DNA from: a virus
DNA length: 48,362 nt
IMG/VR virus record: IMGVR_UViG_3300049043_000091
Coordinates: 1 to 48,362 of that record
Reading direction: 5' to 3' (one strand)
Shown here: positions 25,091 to 34,134 of the stretch, in pieces
Position numbering within the stretch: position 1 is the first letter of the stretch
Layout: every line of letters begins with the position of its first letter
Translations under genes and position numbers: made by a program
Notes under the pieces: model-generated
Databases searched by the model: none
The model's input: the letters and a program-made list of their open reading frames with translations, nothing else
Told to the model about the DNA's origin: nothing

Positions 25091-26211
25091 TTCTGCTCCT
25101 GCTCTGTCGGGTTGGGCGCAAATGCGCCGTGATCGAGGTCGCGATAGGCAAAGCCGTTCACGCTGCCGATCACGAAACTATCGCGTTGGGCAAGGATGAT
25201 TTCGGCGTCCTGCCTGGTGATCCAGAATGAGCCGTCCGGCTGGTCGGGCGGGTGTTTGCCACCGCCGAGGTAGTTGCCCCAGCTATTGAAGATCAACACG
25301 CCGTCGCGTGGATTCTTCATCGGCGAGGCAAGATCCGGGTCCGTTGTTCTTCGCCCACTTCAGAGAGCAAGCGACCATGCAGTGGTTCCAAGTGGACTGA
25401 CGGCGGCAGAATCCGTCTGCGTCGCGGTCGCCGCTGGCGAAGCCGACGTTGGAACAGATCGGGACACACATCCCCGACTCGAGGGCGGCGGCGAGCCCTT
25501 CCCACGTCTCGCACAGGGCGACCGCTCTGGCCGTGTGTTTGTTGGCGAGCTTGGCGACCTCGGCCGGCGGGCCGTACGCGCCCCATTGCTTCGACAGCGG
25601 AATCGAATAGGTCGTCAGATCGACGCCACCGGGAATCTGCTCTCGAAACAGGATGCCGCCAACGGTCTTGTCTCGGCACTGCCCAGAAACCCAGCGAGCC
25701 GCAGCCGCCCCGTATGACCCGTCAGACCAGCCAGCGAACGTCACCGGGGCAGGCGAGCAAACGTCCTCGAGCCGCCGTAAAGGGGCTCAGTCGCGACCAG
25801 CTTGGGAGGCTTTGGCAGCCCGCCCGTGGCCCAATCGACGCTCTGCCCGATGTAGGAGCCAATGCCCCAGCCGAACGAAACGCACGTGCCAATCGAGCCC
25901 TGGTTCCACGGGCCGAACGGCTTGCCGTACACGGCCCGGTGTGCCTTGTCGGCATAGCGGTAGAGGTAGGCGTCTTTGCCCTTCGCGTTGGCGATGACCT
26001 CCCGCCCGGCGTCGCGGAAGAGCGGATGCTCCAGTTCGCCGAGGAACGCCCGCGTCGCCTCTGGATCGGGCGTGTAGCCGAAGTTGCCGCCGGCAGATCC
26101 GATGGACGTTTCGAGCAAGCCGGCAGACCGGATGCCGACGAGGATCGCCAGGCCAATCAAAACCGCAGCGGCGAAGTGCCGCCACGGAAAATACTCATCG
26201 CGATGCGTCAC
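25087..26211 (-). CDS. Membrane-anchored papain-like cysteine peptidase
   Basis: About 374 residues. The GTG start at 26211 gives a short cytoplasmic end and one membrane helix (HFAAAVLIGLAILVGIRSAG). The papain-type active site is visible in order: Gln and Cys in PWNQGSIGTCVSFGWG, His in STWNHCMVACSLKW, Asn in GVLIFNSWGNYLGG. Two or three indels (near 25740, 25435 and 25330) split the recorded frame. It lies among holin-like and small membrane genes at the end of the late operon. Papain-fold peptidases (C1 or NlpC-like) can cleave peptides or cell-wall crosslinks; an anchored lysis or host-take-over enzyme is inferred. Confidence 0.8.
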
Positions 26212-26621
26212 CGGCGGCCCTCCCGATCTCCACGCAACGCCTTCACCCACTCAGCACGTTGCTCTGGCCCGACCGGCCCGCCGCTCACGCCCACCGTCGC
26301 CGTGAGGTATGCCTTGATTTCGTCTCGAGCTCTCGGCTGACGGTCGCCGATTTTCTGCCCTCGGCATCGCAAGTCGAACGCCCGCGTCCCGCAGGTCGTC
26401 AAACGCCACGCCGGTCGTCAGATGCGCGGGCCGCCCGCACGCATGGCGTCATACTCAATCTCGTCTGCCAACTCCGAAAACATCCCGGCGGCAATCGCGG
26501 CGTCAGCGGCGGCAGTCGGGCCGGCAAACTTGCCGACGAGCACGATGTCGCCATTCGCGGGAACCGGCGTCGGCGTCGGCCTGGTGCCGAGAGCCGAGAG
26601 CAGGCCCAGCGCCAAGGACAC
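26208..26621 (-). CDS. Hypothetical exported protein
   Basis: The GTG start at 26621 begins with SLALGLLSALGTRPTPTPVP, a short hydrophobic signal-like segment, then ANGDIVLVGKFAGPTAAADA and GMFSELADEIEYDAMRAGGP. After two indels (near 26420 and 26330) it ends RARDEIKAYLTATVGVSG and WVKALRGDREGRR, overlapping the peptidase GTG by four bases. About 137 residues; may be a lipoprotein-like or periplasmic partner of the peptidase. Confidence 0.5.
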
Positions 26622-26645
26622 CGCAGCGGATCAGGTGGCGAGCGC

Positions 26646-26905
26646 TCAGTTGGTCGCTCCCTGCCACCAGGGCGAGCGTAAGCGTGTCGATTGCCGCCTT
26701 GACCTTGTCGTCGAGTTGCTTCGTCTTCAAGAGCCGCAGGCGGACGTTGGCGAGGTCTGCCATCGCCTTCTGATAGCTGACGGCAGCCGATGGCTTTGCG
26801 GTGTACGGCAGGTCGCCATGCCCGAGCAATCGGACAGCCTGAGCGATACATCCACGGCGAGAAGAGCAGGAGCAGGGCCGAGCCGACCAGCAACGACGGA
26901 ATCAT
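26646..26905 (-). CDS. Small membrane protein with helical tail
   Basis: MIPSLLVGSALLLLFSPWMY (one membrane helix) continues, after an indel near 26825, with RLLGHGDLPYTAKPSAAVSY, QKAMADLANVRLRLLKTKQL and DDKVKAAIDTLTLALVAG. ATGA overlap with the holin-like gene. Type I or II small membrane protein of about 85 residues, perhaps part of the holin or spanin set. Confidence 0.5.
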
Positions 26906-27278
26906 TTGGCGGACATCCTCACGAGGGGCAGGAGAGATTCGATGGCACCGCTGGCGACCGAAGAGGCAGCAGTTGGCGGGCGGCTGGCTTGCCGATGATC
27001 CAGACGGGCCACGCGAGCGACGGAATGCAACGGTCTGCAACGGTGTCGAACAACAGGGCGATCGCGTTGAGTACGAACGCTTTCCGCTCGGCACCGTCGA
27101 CCGGGATCGCGTCGGCCGCTTCGATTGCGACCCGCATGAGTGCGACGGCGAGCTCGCCAAACTCGGCGACCGTGATACCGCCAGCGGCCTTGACCTTCGC
27201 GGTGGCGACAAACGCCCGCACCTTTTCAGCGAGAGAGGCGAGACTGCCAGCGGCTTGCAGCGGAGCGGAGGAAATCAT
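26902..27278 (-). CDS. Holin-like hydrophobic phage protein
   Basis: About 125 residues: MISSAPLQAAGSLASLAEKV, then KVKAAGGITVAEFGELAVAL, KAFVLNAIALLFDTVADRCI and the hydrophobic PSLAWPVWIIGKPAARQLL, ending after an indel near 26960 with ASGAIESLLPLVRMSAK. Alternating amphipathic and hydrophobic helices and the place in the lysis cluster fit a holin, but no family is firmly recognised. Confidence 0.45.
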
Positions 27279-27367
27279 TTGGCGAGCCCCATGAGGATTG
27301 CCCGGCGGGCGGTGTCATACGAACATCCCAAGCGAAACGCGACCCATCGCACATGAGCCTCAGTCAT
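27275..27367 (-). CDS. 30-residue peptide
   Basis: MTEAHVRWVAFRLGCSYDTA followed by RRAILMGLAK, with ATGA overlaps at both ends. The helical pattern with R-L-G-C-S-Y-D-T-A could be a mini helix-turn-helix. Called on the overlaps; no homolog known. Confidence 0.4.
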   Translation of the reverse strand: MTEAHVRWVAFRLGCSYDTARRAILMGLAK

Positions 27368-27512
27368 CGGGGCAGGCCGCTTGCTCGGTAACTTTTCCCC
27401 AATACTCCTGGCTCTTGGCGAAGTTCTTTGCGAGCGACACGACCTCCCCGGCAGCCGCGATTGGCTCGCGCCCGTCAGGTCCGCCTCGTCGCCAGTGAGC
27501 CGCAGCGATCAC
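27364..27512 (-). CDS. Hypothetical protein, 48 aa
   Basis: A GTG-started frame reading VIAAAHWRRGGPDGREPIAA, AGEVVSLAKNFAKSQEYWGK and VTEQAACPDD. Its stop overlaps the next ATG. The start is uncertain. Small, charged, no known family. Confidence 0.4.
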
Positions 27513-27563
27513 GCCAGCCTCCGACCGTTCAGATTGGTCGAAAACCGGGCGAGACCGTAGGGG

Positions 27564-28313
27564 CTATTCCCTGCCGGTTTCGCGGTGGAGCACGAGGGCG
27601 ATCGCCGCGTAACAGGCGATGTCTTTGAGCGTGTCTTCGACCCCGTCGAATTCGCATTTGCCACGGCGGAAAAACGCTTTGAGCCGGTGCATCTTGTCGC
27701 TGATTCGCAGGATGCACCCGGCCCATGCGGGCATGTTCACCACATCGGCCGAGGAGCGGATGTTGCTCAGGGCGTCCTCGTCGACCCCGTAATCAAGGGT
27801 CTTCCGAAGGTGGAGCGACTTGAGCTCGTCGAGCACGGCGAGAAACTCCCGCGAGCCGGGGCGGATCGAATCCTGCGGCGCAATCAGCCCGTCTCCCGTT
27901 TGACGTATGCCAACTGGCTCCCGCTCGCCCTTCAGTTCCCGCTCACCCTGGAGAATCCAGTCAACCGGGATCGCAGGCACATCGGCGTCGGCAATCTCGG
28001 CCGGCGTGGTCGTGTCGAAGCATCGGGCCGCCGCCTCCTGGGCTGGCTTGCAACCGGCCAAAGAAGCGGCCATCGGCGAGTAGCCACGCCTCTTCGGATC
28101 GTCCTCAGGCGTCGCATCCATGCGAGCGGCGACGGCTTCGCGGAGGGCTCGGTTCTCGGCTTCCAACTGGTCAAACGCTGCAGTCATGGCTTTCCTTTCT
28201 TGGATGAGTCTGAGAACGTCGGCGGCGAGAGTGCCGCTCGTGCCCGTGTAAGCGCCAGAGAACCGGCGAGCGCGGTGCTCTGCCTCTCGGAGGTAATCTG
28301 CGGAGAGCGTCAA
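27564..28313 (-). CDS. DUF1599 (nucleotide modification-associated) domain protein
   Basis: An intact 249-residue protein. The N-terminal half is a helical coil (LRLIQERKAMTAAFDQLEAE) and an acidic linker; the C-terminal half has HLRKTLDYGVDEDALSNIRS, MPAWAGCILRISDKMHRLKA, GVEDTLKDIACYAAIALVLH, the pattern of the MazG-like DUF1599/Nmad1 family found in phages with modified nucleotides. It probably hydrolyses or binds a nucleotide. The start overlaps the phosphoesterase stop by ATGA. Confidence 0.8.
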   Translation of the reverse strand: MTLSADYLREAEHRARRFSGAYTGTSGTLAADVLRLIQERKAMTAAFDQLEAENRALREAVAARMDATPEDDPKRRGYSPMAASLAGCKPAQEAAARCFDTTTPAEIADADVPAIPVDWILQGERELKGEREPVGIRQTGDGLIAPQDSIRPGSREFLAVLDELKSLHLRKTLDYGVDEDALSNIRSSADVVNMPAWAGCILRISDKMHRLKAFFRRGKCEFDGVEDTLKDIACYAAIALVLHRETGRE

Positions 28314-29498
28314 GCCTGCGCCCTCGGTGACGCAACGTGCATCGAGGAGAGTCCGCCGCCGGCGTCATAGATAAATGCCTCCATCGCTTCGCGTTGACCG
28401 ACCCAGCCGTTGACGGCGTGGTAGTCGTCTGGAGGCGAGAGCGAAGGTGCGATCCGCACGAGCACGCCGTCGATCGTTTCGATCGGTCGCGACCACTCAG
28501 CCGCCTGGTGGTGCAGATGCCCGGTGTGCCACTCGCGATACGGGCAGTTGCTCCACGCTGACGGCTGCTCGATCGCCATGAGTTGCGGGAGTTTTTCTTC
28601 GCCTTGTGACCGTGGGCGAACCCGAGAAGGTTGCGGCCACAGGTGACGTACTGCCGCCCGGTGTAGGAGCCTGAAACAGAGACGCGACCGTCCCTGCGGA
28701 AACGCTCAGACAGGATTCGCTGAAATGCCCATGAGAGCACTTCGTCATGATTGCCGTTGACGACCAGGGCATCAGTCGGGCAATCTCCGCCTGCCCGTTC
28801 CACGATTGCCAGAAGCGAATCGCAACCGACCTCGATCATCTTCTGGAGCCTGCCGTCTGTGCTGCCGGCGAGCGGCGTCCCTCCGGTGGTCGTGAGCCCC
28901 GGCGTGTCGGCGTGGAACAGGTCGCCGAGGTAGGCGACGAGCAGCACGAGCGGGCTTTTGCGCGCGGCAGCGTTTCAAGCAACTGCGTCGATGCCGCCGT
29001 GACGCGAGCCGATGCGATTGCGAGGATCGTAGTTATCGTGGCCCGTTCCTTCGGCCCAACAGTATTTTCCCATGTGAACATCAGCGACTACGAGCACCGC
29101 GTAGGACTCGCTCTTCGGCGTCCGCTTCGGCTTCCGCACCGGCGGTCGTGCGATGCCCTTTGCCCCGGAAATCATCGCCTCGACCATCTCGCGAGTCGTC
29201 GGACCGCCCTTCGGCTTGAGCCTCACATGGACGCGGTGAAGCTCCGTGACCACCGGTTCGCCCGTGTCTTTGTCCGCCGTGAGTCCTTCCCACTTGGTCG
29301 CCTCGCTGGTGGCAATCTCAAATCGCGACATATCGGCTTCGATATGCCGCAGCAGATCCTCCACCGTGCGGATGCGCGTTGAGACGCTCTTCGCCTCCAG
29401 CCCTTCGGCGGTCTCCTTTTGGAAACCTCCTCGATGGTCAGGCCCTTGTCGCCGTTGACCTTTGCGGCGATGTCGGCGACTACGCTCTTTCGAGCCAT
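28310..29498 (-). CDS. Calcineurin-like metallophosphoesterase (frames broken)
   Basis: About 395 residues. The N-terminal region (MARKSVVADIAAKVNGDKGL, IEADMSRFEIATSEATKWEG) is a helical extension of unknown role. The catalytic half has the metal-binding motifs in order: VADVHMGKYC (DxH), AYLGDLFHADTP (GD), VVNGNHDEVLSW (GNHD), FAHGHKAKK and EWHTGHLHHQ (GHxH). Frame changes near 29430, 29000 and 28600. It hydrolyses phosphodiesters or nucleotides. It overlaps the DUF1599 protein gene, so the two probably work on the same nucleic acid or nucleotide substrate. Confidence 0.85.
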
Positions 29499-29731
29499 GC
29501 GAGCACCACTTGAAATTGGACGTTCGCAATGCCTCTATCTTTGAGCGTCTTGGAAATCGCCTCGGCGGCTGGCTTCTTCCGCTTGCCGAATCTGCCGGAG
29601 TTGTAGGCCTCCTTGATTGCTTGCAGCGTGTCGGCGTGCTCCGGCGAGACCCGCTGATACCACGCTTGCGGTTGACGGGCCGCGATGTTGCCGAGCACGT
29701 CGTCGATGATGTCAGGCTTGCCCTTCGCCAT
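29480..29731 (-). CDS. Hypothetical protein, HTH-like
   Basis: An 83-residue protein: MAKGKPDIIDDVLGNIAARQ, QAIKEAYNSGRFGKRKKPAA, EAISKTLKDRGIANVQFQVV, ending LAWLERA. The last two helices look like a helix-turn-helix; the middle is basic. It overlaps the phosphoesterase start by 19 bases and the metallopeptidase stop by one (TGATG). Could be a small DNA-binding protein; unknown. Confidence 0.55.
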   Translation of the reverse strand: MAKGKPDIIDDVLGNIAARQPQAWYQRVSPEHADTLQAIKEAYNSGRFGKRKKPAAEAISKTLKDRGIANVQFQVVLAWLERA

Positions 29732-30020
29732 CAGTCCTCCTCGTCGTCCTTGTGGCGGAATCCCTCGGCGTCGAGCACGCCCGAAAGCGTCTCCGAAACT
29801 CGACCACCGCATCCTCCGACAGGTCGGGCCAGCGAGCGTGAATCAGCTCGTGGATCAGGGTATCCAAGAGGTCAACGCCTCGGAGCCGGGCGTCTATGCG
29901 GATGCGATGGAGCGTGTAGTTGCAATCGCCGTCAATGCCGCGAAGACGCTGCGACCGCTCAATCTTCCATCGCTGGTCGCCAACGTAGACGGTGCGGCGT
30001 TGACGCTTCCTGCGGGGCAT
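29731..30020 (-). CDS. SprT-like zinc metallopeptidase, small
   Basis: Starts MPRRKRQRRTVYVGDQRWKI, with a beta-rich segment (NYTLHRIRIDARL) then LLDTLIHELIHARWPDLSED, which carries the HExxH zinc motif. After an indel near 29795 it ends ETLSGVLDAEGFRHKDDEED. About 96 residues, shorter than SprT proteins, so the third zinc ligand and lid may be missing or in the tail. Phages carry such minimal SprT-like proteins; target unknown. Confidence 0.65.
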
Positions 30021-30066
30021 ATCGCCAGCGTAGAACGGGGGTCAACCGGCGGGCAGGGCGTCAAGC

Positions 30067-30168
30067 CTACGGCGACCGCCACACGAGGTAGCAGAGGCAG
30101 AGGGTTTGCATGATCTCGCACAGAAGGTAGATCGTCTGCTCGTCTTGGAGGGCGTAGTAGAGGGTCAC
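30067..30168 (-). CDS. 33-residue membrane peptide
   Basis: GTG start in a GTGA overlap with the FN3 protein stop: (M)TLYYALQDEQTIYLLCEIMQ then TLCLCYLVWRSP. The C-terminal half is a Cys/Leu-rich membrane helix. Small phage membrane peptides of this type may act in lysis control. Called from the overlap and hydrophobicity only. Confidence 0.4.
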   Translation of the reverse strand: MTLYYALQDEQTIYLLCEIMQTLCLCYLVWRSP

Positions 30169-31073
30169 GAGAAAGTGATTGACAGCGAACCAGCCGTGTC
30201 TGAATTTTGCCGCCAAGAGTTGTCATTGGCCGCGTTATTGCCAAGCAAATAAATAACGATAGCGTTACCAGACACCCAACCAGCACGTCCAACAATTTCA
30301 GCCACGACACTTGTCACGTCTAAAACAAGATCGCCAGAACTGGGGGCCGATGCTGTGGCGCTGGCCGTTGTTTGACTAGAGCCTCTCAACCCTTGTTCGG
30401 CGTTGTCTAGGCTCTGCGCCTTTAGCAACGATGCTAAACGCATCCCCTTCTCTTGACGACGTGCCAAACGTCAGCGTAGCGGACACAATAATGCTCGGTT
30501 TAGGCGATACAGTCCACGTGGCTGCCGCCATCCTGAGTGGGCTGGGTCTGTAACGTCAACTTTTCCGACAATAAACTGGCTTCCAGTCCCGTCGACAAGG
30601 CTGTTAAAATACCCACTCGCTTGCCATCTCCAACTGTTATTTCCTCCGCCCGAAGTCAGCGTAACTGTTTGTGCCTGGATCGGCGTCGCCGTAGCCGTCG
30701 TGCTGTAATCCCCAGCCGTAAAGTTCACCGCCGCCACTCGCACCGTGTATGCAGTGCCGTTGGTCAATCCGGACAGCGTGTAACTGGTGCTGGTGCTGCC
30801 CGTCAACACATACGCGGCACTGCCGCCGGATGGCGTGTATTCCACTAGGTAGTTGGTGATCGTCCCGTGCGTGGTCGCAGGTGCCGTCCAACTCAGCGAC
30901 AGTTGAGCGTTGCTAGCAGAGGCCGTGAGACTCGTCGGAGCGACCGGGCCGCGCGGCCACTGGGCAGTAGTTCGCATCGACTGCGCCTCGCGGAGCGTGA
31001 AGATGCCGCTGGTGCTAGTGGTTGTCCAATTCGGCAGCGTGCCGACAATGAGTCCTCCGCGTGGCCTACTCAT
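30165..31073 (-). CDS. Fibronectin type III-containing tail/fibre protein
   Basis: About 303 residues. After MSRPRGGLIVGTLPNWTTTS the region APTSLTASASNAQLSLSWTA to FTAGDYSTTATATP (residues about 46-130) is a fibronectin type III domain with the W and Y core residues. Further on it reads FNSLVDGTGSQFIVGKVDVT; then across two indels (30540 and 30440) the beta-rich end LVLDVTSVVAEIVGRAGWVS and DTAGSLSITFS. FN3 domains on phage tails help binding to surfaces. The start overlaps the 66-residue protein stop by ATGA. Confidence 0.75.
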
Positions 31074-31270
31074 TCCACAACCTCCTCCGGCGGCAGATCG
31101 TCAGCCGTGACCGTCGAGGCGGTCCAGCCCGTCTCCTCGCGCACTGCCTCATCCTCGAACCACTGCGCCGGATCGGTGCGCGTCGAGTGATCGGCTAGGC
31201 GAACGCGGTGCGGCAGGGCCAGGTGAGCCACTCCGTCGCGGTCGCGGTAGCAGGGGTCGCCGACTTGCAT
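31070..31270 (-). CDS. Hypothetical tail-region protein, 66 aa
   Basis: Intact: MQVGDPCYRDRDGVAHLALP, WFEDEAVREETGWTASTVTA, DDLPPEEVVE. Acidic C-terminus. Overlaps both neighbours by ATGA-type overlaps. It could be a small tail assembly or fibre-attachment factor; no family. Confidence 0.55.
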   Translation of the reverse strand: MQVGDPCYRDRDGVAHLALPHRVRLADHSTRTDPAQWFEDEAVREETGWTASTVTADDLPPEEVVE

Positions 31271-31644
31271 TACGACAACTCCTTCCAATAGGCCGTCACA
31301 TGGAGGTCGCCGCCCGCACTCGCCACGGCATAAATGCTCTCGGCCTCAGTGAGGCAGATGCCGGAATCTTTGCCGACCGCAATCAGCGTCGCGTCAGCCG
31401 GAACCGTGACGGTATGAACCAGCTTTGTCGCCGTACCGGTGTTCGTCGCCGCAGCGTAGAGATTGAGCGTGATGTCGCACGCGTTCGTTCCATCCACGTT
31501 CGACACGACGATCGAGTCGATGAGATACGCCTTGCCGCTCGAGGCGGCGTTGCTGACCACCAGCGTCTCGGTCGTGTTGTCCAGACGGACGAACGCATTG
31601 TTGACGTAGACATTCGCAGCGGATGCAAGATTCGGATTTGCCAT
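31270..31644 (-). CDS. Beta-sandwich virion protein
   Basis: An intact 124-residue protein. Motifs such as ETLVVSNAASSGKAYLIDSI and VVSNVDGTNACDITLNLYAA and TVTVPADATLIAVGKDSGIC to ESIYAVASAGGDLHVTAYW are typical of small beta-sandwich structural proteins found among tail and decoration genes of environmental phages. Probably a baseplate or fibre component. Confidence 0.65.
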   Translation of the reverse strand: MANPNLASAANVYVNNAFVRLDNTTETLVVSNAASSGKAYLIDSIVVSNVDGTNACDITLNLYAAATNTGTATKLVHTVTVPADATLIAVGKDSGICLTEAESIYAVASAGGDLHVTAYWKELS

Positions 31645-31652
31645 GATGTCAC

Positions 31653-33695
31653 CTACGATAGAGCGAGTACCAAGCCGAGCGACGCGCCGCCGCTGCCAGC
31701 AGCGCCGCGAGGCAGAGAGAAGTCTAAGACGACGTTGCTTGAAGTGCCGCTATTCGTGACGGTTGCATTGGAGCCCGCCGCGCCGGTCGTCACTGTGCCA
31801 ATTGAGATCGTCGCTGGACCTTGAGCGCCTTGCGGCCAGCCGGCCCAGTGATGGCCGAGAGCGCGACGAGGTTGGTCCAGGTGGACCCCCCGACGTAGCC
31901 GCCATTGCAGATGCGTCGCGTTCGCCTGCAACTCGACGGCCGCACCGTTTTGCCCGGCAGCACCGGCGGGAATCGGTGAAATTCAGGACAGCCGCGCTTG
32001 TGTCGCCGCTATTCGTGACGCTCGCACTGGAGCCAGCCGCACCAGTGGTCGTCGTGCCGACCGTGACGCTTGCGGCAGCGCCGCCCGTGTCGGCGATGAG
32101 TTGTGGAAATGTTTCAGAAAGGCCGCCTATATACACACGCAGCCAGACGCCCGAGGATGTTGCGTTGAATGGAACCGTGTAGGTGGTGGTGCCGCCAGAC
32201 GATGTGGCATTCGTAGCGCCAACGGCGGCCGTGCTTCCAAACTGCGTGGTGATCACGCGCACGTAGGTCGAGGTCGACGAATCGCCAACGAACTGATAAG
32301 TCTGCCCGCGAATCAGCCGCAGCGTGTTGACACTCGTGTAGGAGGAGTCGGCGGTGGTCTTGATTTGGAACTGCCGCCGCTGCCGCCTGGGTGGCGAATC
32401 GTGTAGACCACCGCCGCAGAGTTGCCGCTTGCGCCAGGTGTCGCCCTGGGCAGCACGAGGTTTAGCGTCTGGCTGGGGGCCGATCCCGTAATCGTCGCTG
32501 ACGCAGTTGCCCCTCCAGTGACCGTACCGATGGCGAGCGTGTTTGCAGGGCCAGTGCTGCCGGTTGCGCCCGTGTCCCCCGTGTCACCCTTTGGCAGCAC
32601 GAGGTTCCAGGGTCTGCGACCGGAGCGGAGCCGGTGATCGTCGCTGACGCCGACGCGCCACTTGTCACCGTTCCGATCGAGAGCGTATTGGCCGGTCCCG
32701 TTCGCCCTGCGGCCCCGTGATCGAGGTCAGCGGCACCAGGTCATACCAGGTCGATCCGCCGACAACGCGCCACTGAAGATGCGTAGCTGAAGTCTGAAGC
32801 TCAATGTTTGCTCCGGTCGCTCCCGTTGCTCCGGTGCTCCCTTGCGGGCCTGGTGATCGCCGAGAGCGCCACCAGGTCGGTCCAGGTCGAACCGCCAACG
32901 TAGCGCCACTGGAGATGAGTCGCCGACGCCTGGAACTCGACATCACCGCCGTCATCGCCTTTGTCGCCCTTTGGCAGCACGAGGCTTAGCGTCTGGCTGG
33001 GGGCCGTCCCCGTGATCGTGGCTGAGGCCGTTGCGCCGCTCGTCACGGTTCCAATGGAAAGCGTGTTCGCAGGGCCGGCAGCTCCCGTTGCTCCGGCGGC
33101 TCCGGTGGCACCCGTGCTGCCCTGCGGCCCAGTGATCGCTGAGAGCGCGATGAGGTCGGTCCAAGTCGATCCGCCGACGAGCCGCCACTGCACATGCGTT
33201 GCGGTCGTCTGGAGTTCGACGCTGCTGCCGTTGGTTCCGTTCGTGCCGTTCGTTCCGTTCGTGCCGTTCGTTCCGTTCGTGCCAGCCGCACCCGTGCTGC
33301 CCTGCGGCCCAGTGATCGCTGAGAGCGCGATGAGGTCGGTCCACGTTGAGCCGCCGACGAGCCGCCACTGAATATGCGTTGCCGTGGTCTGGAGTTCGAC
33401 GCTCGCCGCCAGTTGCGCCCGTGGCACCCGTGCTCCCGGTGTCGCCGCGCGGAATCGTCAGCGAGAGCGTCTGATTCGGTGCCGCACCGGTCAGCGTGGC
33501 GGAGGCGCTTGACCCAGCCGCCCCCGTGGTGACGGTGCCAATCGAGATCGTCGTCGCTGGGCCAGTGTCGCCCTTGGGGCCGCGATCGCCGACGCTCGTG
33601 ACGGCCACGCCGATCGTGTCGCCATCGCTTGCGACGTTGACGCCCGGCGAGGATCCGCCGCTGATCGTGACTGTGATGTCATTTCCACCCGGCAT
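31653..33695 (-). CDS. Collagen-like tail fibre protein with repeated modules (many indels)
   Basis: About 680 residues. Starts MPGGNDITVTISGGSSPGVN. The body alternates Gly-X-Y collagen runs (GPKGDTGPATT, GSTGATGATG, six GTN triplets) with two repeated modules: module A, about 40 residues, VELQTTATHVQWRLVGGSTW followed by TDLIALSAITGPQGSTG; and module B, NTLSIGTVTSGATASATITG then APSQTLSLVLPKGD. At least five copies of A and five of B occur. The end is GGASLGLVLALS. Collagen-like triplets make phage fibres trimeric. Repeats make this gene the most indel-prone of the read. Confidence 0.8.
33111..33403. repeat. Near-identical tandem DNA repeat within the collagen-like gene
   Basis: The stretches 33111-33225 and 33289-33403 are almost identical over about 115 bases (CCCAGTGATCGCTGAGAGCG is shared), separated by a short GTTCCGTTCGTGCC triplet array. 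More diverged copies lie near 32700-32810, 32840-32945 and 31838-31950. Confidence 0.8.
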
Positions 33696-33703
33696 GTGCT
33701 ACC

Positions 33704-34069
33704 TCAAGGATTGCTGGCCGTCACGTTGCCGCTCAACGCCGTCCTGGTCACACCGCCTGGCGAGACCCAGCGGAGATACCATCGCGTCGTGCCGGTCGGC
33801 GAGATCGCGAGCGTTTGCGTCTCCGTCAGGCTGATTTGCACCGTGCTCGAGGTGACGCTATTCACCGTCGCCGTCGTGATCGTGACGGTCGGAACAGCAA
33901 CCGGAGAGTCGGTTGCAGTCGCACCAAAGCCGCTGTAGACCGCAGCCGTGACTGTGTAGCCGGTTAGGTTGAACGCGGCGAACACGGCCGAAAAGTTCAC
34001 CTCGTCTCCGCGGCACGATGCGCAAATCGAGATCGCCTGGAATTTGCTGAAACGTAGCCAACGCGGCAT
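33704..34069 (-). CDS. Beta-rich baseplate/tail protein
   Basis: An intact 121-residue protein: an N-terminal segment with a Cys pair (ICASCRGDEVNF), then FNLTGYTVTAAVYSG, TVTITTATVNSVTSSTVQIS and TRWYLRWVSPGGV. The LTGYTVTAAVYSG strand pattern is that of BppU-like N-terminal and related Ig-like tail domains. Directly upstream of the collagen-like fibre gene. Confidence 0.6.
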   Translation of the reverse strand: MPRWLRFSKFQAISICASCRGDEVNFSAVFAAFNLTGYTVTAAVYSGFGATATDSPVAVPTVTITTATVNSVTSSTVQISLTETQTLAISPTGTTRWYLRWVSPGGVTRTALSGNVTASNP

Positions 34070-34134
34070 CCCGTGGGGTGTGCCGTCAGCCTACGGGCGG
34101 GGAGGATTAGGCGGAGGGGGTGGGGATGGTGGAG

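Noticed and set aside
33232-33290. CRISPR-like or microsatellite locus at the GTTCCGTTCGTGCC repeat
   Set aside because: It encodes in-frame Gly-Thr-Asn triplets of the collagen-like fibre; no spacer structure.
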